From contig DASRIS010000131.1 in the NCBI GenBank assembly GCA_035649895.1, forward strand, positions 1-64,000: a DNA stretch of 64,000 nucleotides, written 5' to 3'. Under the pieces are notes generated by a model. That model saw only the letters and a list, made by a program, of their open reading frames with translations. It made no database searches and was not told the DNA's origin. Of the stretch, positions 51,210 through 60,283 are shown one piece after another. This stretch comes from DASSUC01 sp035649895 (GTDB lineage Bacteria; Actinomycetota; Actinomycetes; Mycobacteriales; Micromonosporaceae). Made by a program: the position numbers and the translations under genes. Positions within the stretch are counted from its first letter, which is position 1, and the number at the start of each line of letters is the position of its first letter.

Positions 51210-54200
51210 ATGACCAGGCCGACCGGCACCCCGACCCGGCTGGCCCGGTACGGCTTCACCGACCCCGCCCGCGCCGCCCGCCTGCTCGAGGCGGACGAGC
51301 TGCGCCTGTGGGACGGGGTTCGCCAGCTCCCCACCGACCCGGGCGCGCCGGCCGTGCTCGACGCGCTCGCCGCCACCGCCGACGCCGACCTCGCCCTGCG
51401 CCAGCTGCACCGGCTCGCCGAGGCGGAGGCCGCCCACGACCAGGCGGAAACCGCTGGCGGCCCGTCCGCCGGCGACCTGACGGAGGCCGCAGGTGACCGG
51501 GGCGCAGGTGGTCTGGCCGTTGGTGGCCCGGCCGCCGTGCTGCGAGCCGATGGCGTGGTGCGGCGCCGGCTGCTCGCCGTGCTCGGGGCCTCCACCGCGC
51601 TCGGCGACCACCTGGTGGCCACGCCGGGGGAGTGGCGCTGCCTGGACCGCCTGGACGAGGCGGCTGAGCTACCCAGCACCGGCGGGTCCACAGTGGCCGG
51701 GCTGTCCGGCACCGGCGGGTCCATAGTGGCCGACCTGCGCCGGGCCTACCGGCGGTCACTGGTACGGATCGCCGCGGCGGACCTGACCGGCGAGCGCGAC
51801 ATCGAGCACACCATGGCTGACCTGTCCGTGCTCGCCGACGGCACCCTGCGCGCGGCGTACCGGCTGGCCGCCGCGGACCTGCCCACCCAGCCCCGGCTGG
51901 CCGTGGTGGCGATGGGCAAGTGCGGCGGCCGGGAGCTGAACTACGTGTCCGATGTGGACGTCATCTTCGTGGCTGCGGAAGACGCCGACCTGGGCCCGGC
52001 CACGTCGCTCGCGACCCGGCTGATGGAGGTCTGCGCGCAGGTGGCGTGGCCGGTGGACGCCGCGCTGCGGCCCGAGGGTAGCCGTGGCCCGCTGGTGCGT
52101 ACCCTCGCCAGCCACCTCGCCTACTACCGCAGGTGGGCCCGGACCTGGGAGTTCCAGGCGCTGCTCAAGGCCCGTCCGGCAGCCGGCGACCGGGAGCTGG
52201 CCGGGCGGTGGCTGGCCGAGCTGGTACCGCTGGTCTGGCGCGCGGCGGAGCGGCCCGAGGCGGTGGACGACGTGCGCGCCATGCGCCGGCGCATCGTGGA
52301 CGCGGTCCCGAAGGCCGAGCGCGACCGCGAGATCAAGCGCGGCCCGGGCGGGCTGCGCGACATCGAGTTCGCGGTGCAGCTGCTCCAGCTGGTGCACGGC
52401 CGCACCGATGAGACGCTGCGTTCACCGTCCACGTTGGATGCACTCCGCAGCCTCGTCGCCGGTGGGTATGTCGGCCGGCAGGATGGCGAGGCGCTCGTCG
52501 CGGCGTACCGGTTCCTGCGCGCGGTAGAGCACCGGCTCCAGCTCCAGCGCCTGCGGCGCAACCACACCGTCCCGACCGACCCGCGGGCGCTGCGCTGGCT
52601 GGCCCAGGCGCTCGGCTACCGGTCCGAGCCCCGCCACGACGCGGTCGAGTCGTTCCGTGCCGACTGGGTCGCGCACTCCGCCCAGGTCCGGCGGCTGCAC
52701 GGCAAGCTGCTCTACCGGCCGCTGCTGGAGGCGGTCGCCAGGGTGCCGGCCGAGTCGCTGCGGCTGGCGCCGGACGCCGCCCGGGCCCGGCTCGCCACGC
52801 TCGGCTTCGCCGATCCGGCCGGCGCGCTGCGGCACATCGAGGCGCTCACCGGCGGTGTGTCGCGGCGCTCGGCCATCCAGCGCACGCTGCTACCGGTGCT
52901 GCTGGAGGAGCTCGCGGACGCGCCCGAGCCGGACCGGGGGCTGCTGGCCTACCGGCACGTCTCGGACAAGCTCGGCACGAACCCGTGGTACCTGCGCCTG
53001 CTGCGGGACGAGGGCCCGGTGGCGCTGCGGCTGGCCCGGCTGCTCGGCCTGTCCCGCTACGCCACGGACCTGCTCGCGCGGGACCCGGAGGCGCTGCGGC
53101 TGCTGGCCGACGACGCCGAGCTGGTGCCGCGGGCCGCAGCTGCGCTGCGGGAGGGGTTCGCGGCGGCGGCGGTCCGGCACCTCGACGGGGATGCGGCAGG
53201 CTCGACTACGGGCTCGGGGTCGGCTACGGGCTTGGGGCCGAGGTCGGGGCCGGGGTCGGGGGCAGGTCCGCCGGACCGCGGCGGGGAGGCCGCAATCGCT
53301 GCGGTGCGGGCGCTGCGCCGGCGCGAGCTGTTCCGCCTCGCCGGCGCCGACGTGCTCAGCAGCGCCGCGGAAGGGCTCGCGCCACAGTCGCGGGTCGACC
53401 TGGCCGCGCTCGGCACCGCCCTCGCCGACGTCACCGACGCGACGCTCACCGCAGCGCTGCATGTGGCCGGGCGCGCGGTCGGAGGCGGGGCGGCGGTCCC
53501 GTTCGCGATCATCGGGATGGGGCGCCTCGGCGGCGGCGAGATGAGCTACGCCTCCGACGCCGACGTGCTTTTCGTGTACGACCCACCGGCCGGGATGGCG
53601 GAGGACACCGCGTCGGCAAGGGCGCACGCGGTCGCCGAGGAGCTGCGGCGGCTGCTGGCGGCCCCGGCCCCAGACCCGCCGCTCGCCGTCGACGCGGACC
53701 TGCGGCCCGAGGGTCGCCAAGGACCGCTGGTACGCAGCCTCGCCGCGTACGCGCACTACTACGCCCGCTGGGCTCGGACGTGGGAGGCGCAGGCCCTGCT
53801 CCGCGCCCGCTTCGTGGCCGGTGACCGGGGCGTGGCCGACCGGTTCCTGGCCCTCGCCGACCCGGTGCGCTACCCGCCCGGTGGGCTGGACCGGGACCAG
53901 GTCACCGAGATCCGGCGGATCAAGGCCCGGGTCGACACCGAGCGGCTGCCGCGGGGCGCCGACCCGCTGACCCACACCAAGCTGGGCCGGGGCGGGCTGT
54001 CCGATGTGGAGTGGACGGTGCAGCTGCTACAGCTGTGCCACGCGCACGCGGTCGCCGGGCTGCGTACCACTCGTACCCTTGACGCACTTGACGCGGCGTG
54101 CGGCGCCGGCCTGCTGGCGGCCGGCGACGTGGCGGCCCTGGCGGCGGCCTGGCGCCTGGCCTCCCAGGTCCGCAACGCGCTCATGCTGGTCCGCGGCCGC

Positions 54201-54356
54201 CCCAGCGACCAGCTGCCGCGGCACGGCGCCGAGCTGGCCGGGGTGGTGGCGCTGTGCGGGGGTGGGGACCCGGGCACGTTCGTGGACGGCTACCTGCGCA
54301 CGGCGCGGCAGGCGCGGGCCGTGGTGGACCGCGTCTTCCTCGGTGTGGCGCGGTAG
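51210..54356 (+). CDS. glnE: Bifunctional glutamine synthetase adenylyltransferase/deadenylase
   Basis: 1048 aa, the full GlnE size. Two nucleotidyltransferase domains are evident: the N-terminal one with GKCGGRELNYVSDVDVIFV (about 235-255) and the C-terminal one with MGRLGGGEMSYASDADVLFV, each followed by LRPEGSRGPLVRTL or LRPEGRQGPLVRSL. Regulatory helical domains separate and follow them. It transfers AMP to and from a Tyr of GlnA1 according to nitrogen status. Two low-complexity insertions (Gly/Ser/Thr) lie near 85-175 and 660-695. The ATG lies one base after the GATase stop. Confidence 0.94.
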   Translation: MTRPTGTPTRLARYGFTDPARAARLLEADELRLWDGVRQLPTDPGAPAVLDALAATADADLALRQLHRLAEAEAAHDQAETAGGPSAGDLTEAAGDRGAGGLAVGGPAAVLRADGVVRRRLLAVLGASTALGDHLVATPGEWRCLDRLDEAAELPSTGGSTVAGLSGTGGSIVADLRRAYRRSLVRIAAADLTGERDIEHTMADLSVLADGTLRAAYRLAAADLPTQPRLAVVAMGKCGGRELNYVSDVDVIFVAAEDADLGPATSLATRLMEVCAQVAWPVDAALRPEGSRGPLVRTLASHLAYYRRWARTWEFQALLKARPAAGDRELAGRWLAELVPLVWRAAERPEAVDDVRAMRRRIVDAVPKAERDREIKRGPGGLRDIEFAVQLLQLVHGRTDETLRSPSTLDALRSLVAGGYVGRQDGEALVAAYRFLRAVEHRLQLQRLRRNHTVPTDPRALRWLAQALGYRSEPRHDAVESFRADWVAHSAQVRRLHGKLLYRPLLEAVARVPAESLRLAPDAARARLATLGFADPAGALRHIEALTGGVSRRSAIQRTLLPVLLEELADAPEPDRGLLAYRHVSDKLGTNPWYLRLLRDEGPVALRLARLLGLSRYATDLLARDPEALRLLADDAELVPRAAAALREGFAAAAVRHLDGDAAGSTTGSGSATGLGPRSGPGSGAGPPDRGGEAAIAAVRALRRRELFRLAGADVLSSAAEGLAPQSRVDLAALGTALADVTDATLTAALHVAGRAVGGGAAVPFAIIGMGRLGGGEMSYASDADVLFVYDPPAGMAEDTASARAHAVAEELRRLLAAPAPDPPLAVDADLRPEGRQGPLVRSLAAYAHYYARWARTWEAQALLRARFVAGDRGVADRFLALADPVRYPPGGLDRDQVTEIRRIKARVDTERLPRGADPLTHTKLGRGGLSDVEWTVQLLQLCHAHAVAGLRTTRTLDALDAACGAGLLAAGDVAALAAAWRLASQVRNALMLVRGRPSDQLPRHGAELAGVVALCGGGDPGTFVDGYLRTARQARAVVDRVFLGVAR

Positions 54357-54389
54357 CCGCCAGGCGGGGCGGTCGAGGACGCCCTGGCC

Positions 54390-57083
54390 CTACGCCCAGC
54401 CGGAGCCGCGCGCGGGGCGTAGGGTGAGCGTCTCGGCCGCCTCGTCCTGGATGGTCGCCCGGTCCCAGCGCATCGGCAGGGTCTGGCCGGTGCGCCATAG
54501 CTCGAACTGGTCCCAGTAGTTCGGGTGGAACGCGTGCCCGGAGTTGCCGGTCAGCTGCACCCACCGGGAACCGTCCAGGTTGGACAGGTCCACCACCATG
54601 CGCATGGAGGGCACCGCGTTCACCTGGTAGCCCTCGCCCGCGTGCCAGCCGTTCGCGTTGACGATGGCGGGCCCGCCGGACGTGCCGGCCGGGCCCCGGT
54701 TGAACAGCCATTCGATCGGCCCGATCCCGGAGCTGCCGAACGTCTGGTGCTCCAGCGTCAACAGGTGCATCCGGCCCCACCGCCAGTCCGCCGGGTCGTC
54801 GCCCTGGGCCCTGCGCAGCTCGTCCGCTGCGGCGGTCAGGGCGGCGCTGAGGATCTGGTCCGCGGTCTCCACTGACGGGGTTCGCCGGTCGTCCCACCAC
54901 GGCGAGGCGGGGTTGGCGAGCAGCGTGCGGACCACCTCGAACGAGCGGTCGCTGCCCTCCGGCGCGTAGTCGTCGGGGATCTCGTCGAAGAGCCGGGCCA
55001 GCAGCGCCCGCCAGAACGCGTTGTAGTACGCCGCCGCGGCCGAGCGTGCCGCGTCCGAAGTGCCCCGGGCGCCGTCGGCCGGCTGCTGGTAGTCCCAGCC
55101 GCGCAGCAGCTCCACGGCCTTGGCCGCGGTGCCGGACACCGGGGCCGCGGCGATCACCGGCACGACCGCCGCCGCCATGCCGTTGCGGGCGTCGAGCTGC
55201 ATCCGGGCCACGTCCGGCGCGGAGAGCTTGCCGCCACCGGCCAGCGCCGTTCCGAGCAGGTCGTGGATGCGCTGGCTGCGGGTGCCGTACGCCCAGTCGT
55301 GGGAGATCAGGTACGGGTACTGCGGCCCGACCACCGCCTGGTTGGCGGTGACCAGGTAGCCGCGTTCGGGGTTGTAGACGCTGGGCAGCGCGGAGAAGGG
55401 GATGTAGCCGCGCCAGTCGTACGCCGAGTCCCAGCCGGGGGCCGGCCACCGGCCATCGCCCTTGCCCCGGATCGGGATGCGCCCCGGCGCCTGGTACCCG
55501 ATGTTGCCGTCGATGTCGGCGTAGACGATGTTCTGCGCCGGCACCTCGAACAGCTCGGCCGCTGCCCGCGCCTGCGCCCAGCTGGTCGCGCGGTCGATCG
55601 TGAAGAGCGCCTCGATCGTGCGGCCCGGGTCCAGCGCGGTCCAGCGCAGGGCGATCCCGTACCCGCTGCCCGACGCCTGGCCGGGCGCTGTGGACGGCGG
55701 CTTGGCCGCGATCTCGCGGAGCGTCTCCGACGCGTCGGACAGCAGCGGGCCGTGCCGGGTGCTGCGTACCGTGATGGTCACCGGGTCACCTCCGGCGACC
55801 CGCAGCACCTCCTGCCGCCGCTCCATCTCGTGCCACTGCCCGTCGACGAGGTAGCGGTCACCCTCGACCCGCTCCAGGTAGAGGTCGGAGACGTCCGGGC
55901 CGAGGTTGGTGAACCCCCACGCCACCCGGGCGTTGTGGCCGATCACCACGCCGGGTACGCCGGAGAAGGAGAACCCGACGACGTTGAAGTCGCACTCGCA
56001 GTGCAGGCCCATCTGGTACCAGATGCCTGGCATGCTGGGGCTCAGGTGCGGGTCGTTGGCGAGGATCGGCTTGCCGCTGACCGTGTGCCGTCCACTGAGG
56101 ACCCAGGAGTTTGACCCGATGCCGTCCCCGGCGCCGAGCATGGCCGGCAGCCGGGAAAGCCCGCGGGCCATCTGGTCCAGGGCCGCCACCGCGGACCGGT
56201 AGCCGTCCGCCACCGCCGTCCCGCCCGCGCTGCCGCCTGTGCTCTCGCCTGCGCTGCCGCCCGTGCCATCGCCTGCGCTGGCGCCCGTGCCTTCGCCTGC
56301 GCTCCCGCCGGCGCCGCCGCTCTTCGCCGCCGCCGCGGCCTGGTCGAACGCGCCGCCTACCACCGTGCCCCCGGTGACGATCGGCAGGTTCCGGTCGTAC
56401 GGGTACGCCGGATAGAGCTCGTCCACCTGTTGGCGTGAGAGCCCGTGCCCGAGCAGCGCCGCCCGGGTGATCTCGCTCTCCATGTTGCTGCGCAGGTCCC
56501 ACGCCATCGCCTTGAGCCACGCCAGGCTGTCCACCGGATGCCAGGGCTCGATCTCGTAGCCGCTGTTGGTCAGCCCGAGCAGCGTGTACTCCAAGCTGGC
56601 CGCGCCGCCGTCATGCTCGTCGAGCCAGCTGTTGACCCCGTCGGCGTACGCGGCCAGGAACACGCGTGCCTCGGTGGAGATCCTGGCCAGCTCCTGCTCG
56701 GCGACCCGGCGCCAGCCCATGGTGCGCAGGTACGCGTCGGTCTCCACCTGGTCGGCCCCGAACAGCTCGGCGGTCCGGCCGCCGGTGACGTGGCGGCGGA
56801 AGTCCATCTCCCAGAACCGGTCCTGGGCGTGCAGGAAGCCCTGGGCCCGGAACAGGTCCTCGGCCGTCTTCGCGTAGACGTGCGGGATCCCGTACGGGTC
56901 CCGGTGCACGGTCACCGGGGCGGACAGGCCGGGCAGGGCGAGCGTGCCGCCGTACTGCGGGAAGGACCGGCGTACGGCCCACACGCCGAGGACGCTGAGC
57001 ACCACGGCCAGGGTGGTCACGACGGCCAGGGTCCACAGTGCGATGCGGCCCACCCTCGGCCACGGGACGCGTACGGGTCTCAT
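54390..57083 (-). CDS. Penicillin acylase family amidohydrolase (Ntn hydrolase precursor)
   Basis: 897 aa. One N-terminal membrane anchor (about 14-37). The alpha part contains VTVHRDPYGIPHVYAKTAEDLFRAQGF and RHVTGGRTAELFG. The processing site and nucleophile are in GDGIGSNSWVLSG (Ser324), preceded by a Gly/Ser/Thr linker (about 255-290) that is excised or flexible. The beta part has PILANDPHLSPSMPG and GFTNLGPDVSDLY, with the catalytic Asn and Arg region downstream. The family cleaves amide bonds of acylated homoserine lactones, penicillins or capreomycin-like compounds. The substrate is unknown. Confidence 0.92.
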   Translation of the reverse strand: MRPVRVPWPRVGRIALWTLAVVTTLAVVLSVLGVWAVRRSFPQYGGTLALPGLSAPVTVHRDPYGIPHVYAKTAEDLFRAQGFLHAQDRFWEMDFRRHVTGGRTAELFGADQVETDAYLRTMGWRRVAEQELARISTEARVFLAAYADGVNSWLDEHDGGAASLEYTLLGLTNSGYEIEPWHPVDSLAWLKAMAWDLRSNMESEITRAALLGHGLSRQQVDELYPAYPYDRNLPIVTGGTVVGGAFDQAAAAAKSGGAGGSAGEGTGASAGDGTGGSAGESTGGSAGGTAVADGYRSAVAALDQMARGLSRLPAMLGAGDGIGSNSWVLSGRHTVSGKPILANDPHLSPSMPGIWYQMGLHCECDFNVVGFSFSGVPGVVIGHNARVAWGFTNLGPDVSDLYLERVEGDRYLVDGQWHEMERRQEVLRVAGGDPVTITVRSTRHGPLLSDASETLREIAAKPPSTAPGQASGSGYGIALRWTALDPGRTIEALFTIDRATSWAQARAAAELFEVPAQNIVYADIDGNIGYQAPGRIPIRGKGDGRWPAPGWDSAYDWRGYIPFSALPSVYNPERGYLVTANQAVVGPQYPYLISHDWAYGTRSQRIHDLLGTALAGGGKLSAPDVARMQLDARNGMAAAVVPVIAAAPVSGTAAKAVELLRGWDYQQPADGARGTSDAARSAAAAYYNAFWRALLARLFDEIPDDYAPEGSDRSFEVVRTLLANPASPWWDDRRTPSVETADQILSAALTAAADELRRAQGDDPADWRWGRMHLLTLEHQTFGSSGIGPIEWLFNRGPAGTSGGPAIVNANGWHAGEGYQVNAVPSMRMVVDLSNLDGSRWVQLTGNSGHAFHPNYWDQFELWRTGQTLPMRWDRATIQDEAAETLTLRPARGSGWA

Positions 57084-57382
57084 GTCGCGGATCCTACGGC
57101 GCCTTCGGCAATGGTGGCGCCGACCGCGGGGCGGAGCCTTCGAGCCGCGGATGGCCTACGCCGGTCGAGTTGAGCCCCATGGCGCACTCGGCGCATCTGA
57201 TCCCGAGCCAGCGGCTACCTGGTCGGTACCTTTGACCAGAAAGCCATATTGCGGAAGCCAGCGACCGCAGCGAGCCGCCGACCGCGCCCTACGCGGGACG
57301 GTCGACGGCTCGCGAGCTTGTACCCCGATGTGTCCGGCGGGCCCGGTGAGTGCCGTTCTAGGAGGTCAAGGCGCCTGCCGGC

Positions 57383-58816
57383 CTAGCAGTCGAAGTACAG
57401 GGCGAACTCGTGCGGCGTGGGGCGCAGGCGGACCGGGTCGATCTCGTTCTCCCGCTTCCACGCCACCCAGGTCGAGATGAGGTCCGGGGTGAACACCCCG
57501 CCGTCGAGCAGGTAGTCGTGGTCGGCCTCGAGCGCGTCGAGCACCTCGCCGAGCGAGCCCGGCACCTGGGTGACGTCGGCGAACTCGTCCGGCGCCAGAT
57601 CATAAAGATCCTTGTCGATCGGATCTGGCGGCTCGATCTTGTTCTTGATGCCGTCCAGCCCGGCCATGAGCATGGCCGCGAAGGCCAGGTACGGGTTTGA
57701 CGACGGGTCCGGCACCCGGAACTCCACCCGCTTGGCCTTGGCGTTGCTGCCGGTCACCGGGATCCGGGTGCAGGCCGACCGGTTGCGCTGCGAGTAGACC
57801 AGGTTGACCGGGGCCTCGAAGCCGGGCACCAGGCGGCGGTAGGAGTTGACGGTCGGGTTGGTGAACGCCAGCAGCGACGGGGCGTGGTGCAGCAGGCCGC
57901 CGATGTACCAGCGGGCCGTGTCGGACAGCTGCGCGTACCCGGTCTCGTCGTAGAAGAGCGGCTCGCCGTGCAGCCACAGGCTCTGGTGGGTGTGCATGCC
58001 GGAGCCGTTGTCCCCGAACAGCGGCTTGGGCATGAAGGTCGCGGTCCGGCCGGTCGCCCAGGCGGTGTTCTTCACGACGTACTTGAACAGCTGGAGCGTG
58101 TCGCCAGCGTGCAGCAGGGTGGAGAACCGGTAGTTGATCTCCGCCTGGCCCGCCGTGCCCACCTCGTGGTGCGCGCGCTCGACCTGGACGCCGACCTTGA
58201 GCAGGTTCAGCACCATCGCGTCGCGTAGGTCGGCGTGGTGGTCCACCGGCGGCACCGGGAAGTAGCCGCCCTTGTAGGCCGGCTTGTAGCCCCGGTTCGG
58301 CCCGTCCGCCCCGCCGGTGGCGCCGGTGTTCCAGGCACCCTCGATCGAGTCGATGTGGTAGTACCCCTCGTTGGCCCTGGTGTCGTAGCGGACCGAGTCG
58401 AAGACGTAGAACTCCGCCTCTGGACCGAAGTACGCGGTGTCGGCGATCCCGCTGGCGGCGAGGAAGGCCTCGGCCTTCTTGGCCACGTTGCGCGGGTCGC
58501 GGGAGTAGGCCTCGCGGGTGAACGGGTCGTGGATGAAGAAGTTCAGCGCCAGCGTCTTCTCCGCCCGGAACGGGTCGACGAACGCGGTGGCCGGGTCCGG
58601 CAGCAGCAGCATGTCCGACTCGTGGATCTGCTGGAAGCCGCGGATCGACGACCCGTCAAAGGGCAGGCCGCCGGTGAACACCGCCTCGTCGAACGACTCC
58701 ACCGGCACGTTGAAGTGCTGCATCACGCCGGGCAGGTCACAGAAGCGCACGTCCACGAACTTCACGCCCTCGGTGGAGAGGTAGCGCAGCAGGTCCTCGG
58801 AATTGGCGAACAACAC
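57383..58816 (-). CDS. glnA: Glutamine synthetase type I, GlnA1
   Basis: 477 aa, the length of adenylylated GSI-beta type enzymes. Core motifs: FDGSSIRGFQQIHESDMLLLPDP, FGPEAEFYVFD, NKGGYFPVPPVDH-type nucleotide loop, ERAHHEVGTAGQAEINYRF, GSGMHTHQSLW, LLAFTNPTVNSYRRLVPGFEAPVNLVYSQRNRSA. The C-terminal DKDLYDLAPDE has the Tyr used for adenylylation, matching the GlnE gene 3 kb away. It incorporates ammonia into glutamate. A clear GlnR box lies upstream of the minus-strand start. Confidence 0.96.
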   Translation of the reverse strand: MLFANSEDLLRYLSTEGVKFVDVRFCDLPGVMQHFNVPVESFDEAVFTGGLPFDGSSIRGFQQIHESDMLLLPDPATAFVDPFRAEKTLALNFFIHDPFTREAYSRDPRNVAKKAEAFLAASGIADTAYFGPEAEFYVFDSVRYDTRANEGYYHIDSIEGAWNTGATGGADGPNRGYKPAYKGGYFPVPPVDHHADLRDAMVLNLLKVGVQVERAHHEVGTAGQAEINYRFSTLLHAGDTLQLFKYVVKNTAWATGRTATFMPKPLFGDNGSGMHTHQSLWLHGEPLFYDETGYAQLSDTARWYIGGLLHHAPSLLAFTNPTVNSYRRLVPGFEAPVNLVYSQRNRSACTRIPVTGSNAKAKRVEFRVPDPSSNPYLAFAAMLMAGLDGIKNKIEPPDPIDKDLYDLAPDEFADVTQVPGSLGEVLDALEADHDYLLDGGVFTPDLISTWVAWKRENEIDPVRLRPTPHEFALYFDC

Positions 58817-58898
58817 GTCCTCCTGGCGGTCGGCCTGACGGCGGTTGATGCGGTCGGATGGGCTGGTCGCGACGCTAGGCCGGCGGCATTGCCCGAGC

Positions 58899-58925
58899 GT
58901 ATCCCCATTGTTTCGGTCGTGTTAC
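58899..58925 (-). promoter_or_regulatory. Strong GlnR operator upstream of glnA
   Basis: On the minus strand the sequence reads GTAAC-(6)-GAAAC-(6)-GATAC, an exact match to the GlnR a-site and b-site (gTnAC-n6-GaAAC) with a third half at the same spacing. It lies about 85-110 bp upstream of the glnA start. Confidence 0.78.
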
Positions 58926-59044
58926 GCGCGGGCCTTGCGATCATCGACGGGTACGGCCGGGCCGCCCGCTGGCAGCCATCGACGGACAACCATCGACGGG
59001 TACGCCGCCGGCCTGCCCGCCGCCAGCCGCTACGCTGGCGGCTC

Positions 59045-59428
59045 GTGACCGCTCCGAAGCAGGCTCCGACCGCTGCCACGCCGGCCCTGCCGAGCCTGCT
59101 GCGCCGGTTCGCCGCCCTGATGGCGGACTGGCTGCTCTGCCTGCTCGTCGCCGGCCTCATCGCCAACCCGAGGCAGGTGCCCTGGCCGCCGGTGGCGGTC
59201 CTGGTCGCCGAGTATGGCTTCTTCATCGGCCTGTTCGGCCAGACCCCCGGCATGTGGCTGGCGAAGGTCAGGTGCGTCTCCGTGCGCGACGGCGCACCGG
59301 TCGGCGTACTTCGGGCGACCCTGCGCGGCCTGCTGCTCGCGCTCGTGGTCCCGGCCCTGGTGATGGACGGCCAGCGGCGCGGCCTGCACGACCGGGCCGC
59401 CGGCACGGTCGTGGTCAGCGCCGGCTGA
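59045..59428 (+). CDS. RDD family membrane protein
   Basis: 127 aa with three hydrophobic segments (about 24-40, 48-66, 92-108). RRFAALMADWLLC opens the domain (the usual RxxAxxxDxxxx pattern), GQTPGMWLAKVRCVSVRDG is the central loop, and RRGLHDRAAGTVVV ends it, as in other RDD proteins. The family is common in actinobacteria near glnA; its members may form small pores or scaffolds. It starts with GTG and is divergent from glnA. Confidence 0.9.
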   Translation: MTAPKQAPTAATPALPSLLRRFAALMADWLLCLLVAGLIANPRQVPWPPVAVLVAEYGFFIGLFGQTPGMWLAKVRCVSVRDGAPVGVLRATLRGLLLALVVPALVMDGQRRGLHDRAAGTVVVSAG

Positions 59429-59537
59429 CGGCTCCCGGTTTGGGGTAGCACCGACGCGGTTGGAGTAGCACCGACGGTTGGGCGGCACCGGCGGTTGGGG
59501 TAGCGCCGGCCAGCGGATCGCGCGGGTCCGCTGTCTC

Positions 59538-60233
59538 CTACCGCGGGCGCATGCCGCGCATGGTGCTGCGCGGGGGCCGCATGTTCTTCGGGATCGACCC
59601 CTTCGGCACCTGCGGCCGGGCCGACAGCGCGGTGAGCCGCTTGTCCAGCGCGTTGACGTCCTTGCCGGTGAGGTTGCGCGGCAGCTTCATCAGGGTCATC
59701 CGCAGCTTGCGGATGGACAGCTCACCCTCGCCGGTGCCGATCAGGTAGTCGTAGAGCGGCGCGCTGCCGATGACCTTGACCAGCCGCTTCTTCTCCTGGC
59801 CGAGCAGGCCGCGGACCCGCTGCGGGTGACCCTCGCCGAGCAGGATGACACCGGGGCGCCCGATCACCAGGTGCACCATGTCGAACTGGGTGGTGGAGCT
59901 GACCGCGGGGGTGACCCGCCAGTCGCCGCGCATCGACTGGAGGATGCTGGCGGCGGCGCCCGGCTTGCCCTCGGCCTCGTTCATCATTGCGGCGTTCGAC
60001 CGCAGGTTCAGCACGACCAGCGCGCCGAGCAGCGCGAGCATGAGGCCGACGGGCAGCCACATCCAGCCCCAGGCGACGGCGGCCACCACGGTGAGCGCGA
60101 GCGGCAGGAGGACGGCCGCGGCGACGAGCGGGACGAACCATCGGTCGCGTTTTGCGGTGAACGCGAACACCGTCCCGATCTGCTTCAACCGAGTGCCGAA
60201 CGACACCTTCTCCTGCTGCGGGGCCCGTGCCAT
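59538..60233 (-). CDS. DUF4191 family protein
   Basis: 231 aa. DUF4191: KVSFGTRLKQIGTVFAFTAKRDRWFVPLV, two membrane helices (about 35-55 and 58-78), then a cytoplasmic domain with VIGRPGVILLGEGHPQRVRGLLGQEKKRLVKVIGSAPLYDYLIGTGEGELSIRKL and a basic tail. In actinobacteria it lies directly downstream of lipA, as here with a 50-bp gap, and the arrangement is conserved. Its role is unknown; an association with lipoate or membrane functions is suggested by synteny. Confidence 0.92.
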   Translation of the reverse strand: MARAPQQEKVSFGTRLKQIGTVFAFTAKRDRWFVPLVAAAVLLPLALTVVAAVAWGWMWLPVGLMLALLGALVVLNLRSNAAMMNEAEGKPGAAASILQSMRGDWRVTPAVSSTTQFDMVHLVIGRPGVILLGEGHPQRVRGLLGQEKKRLVKVIGSAPLYDYLIGTGEGELSIRKLRMTLMKLPRNLTGKDVNALDKRLTALSARPQVPKGSIPKNMRPPRSTMRGMRPR

Positions 60234-60283
60234 GGCAGAAGTGTAGTTGCGTCGGGTCCAGGGGGCGCGACCGAGCTCAGGGC

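Noticed and set aside
58235..59040. Upstream extension of the RDD frame over glnA
   Set aside because: It is antisense to glnA; the RDD domain itself starts after 59045.
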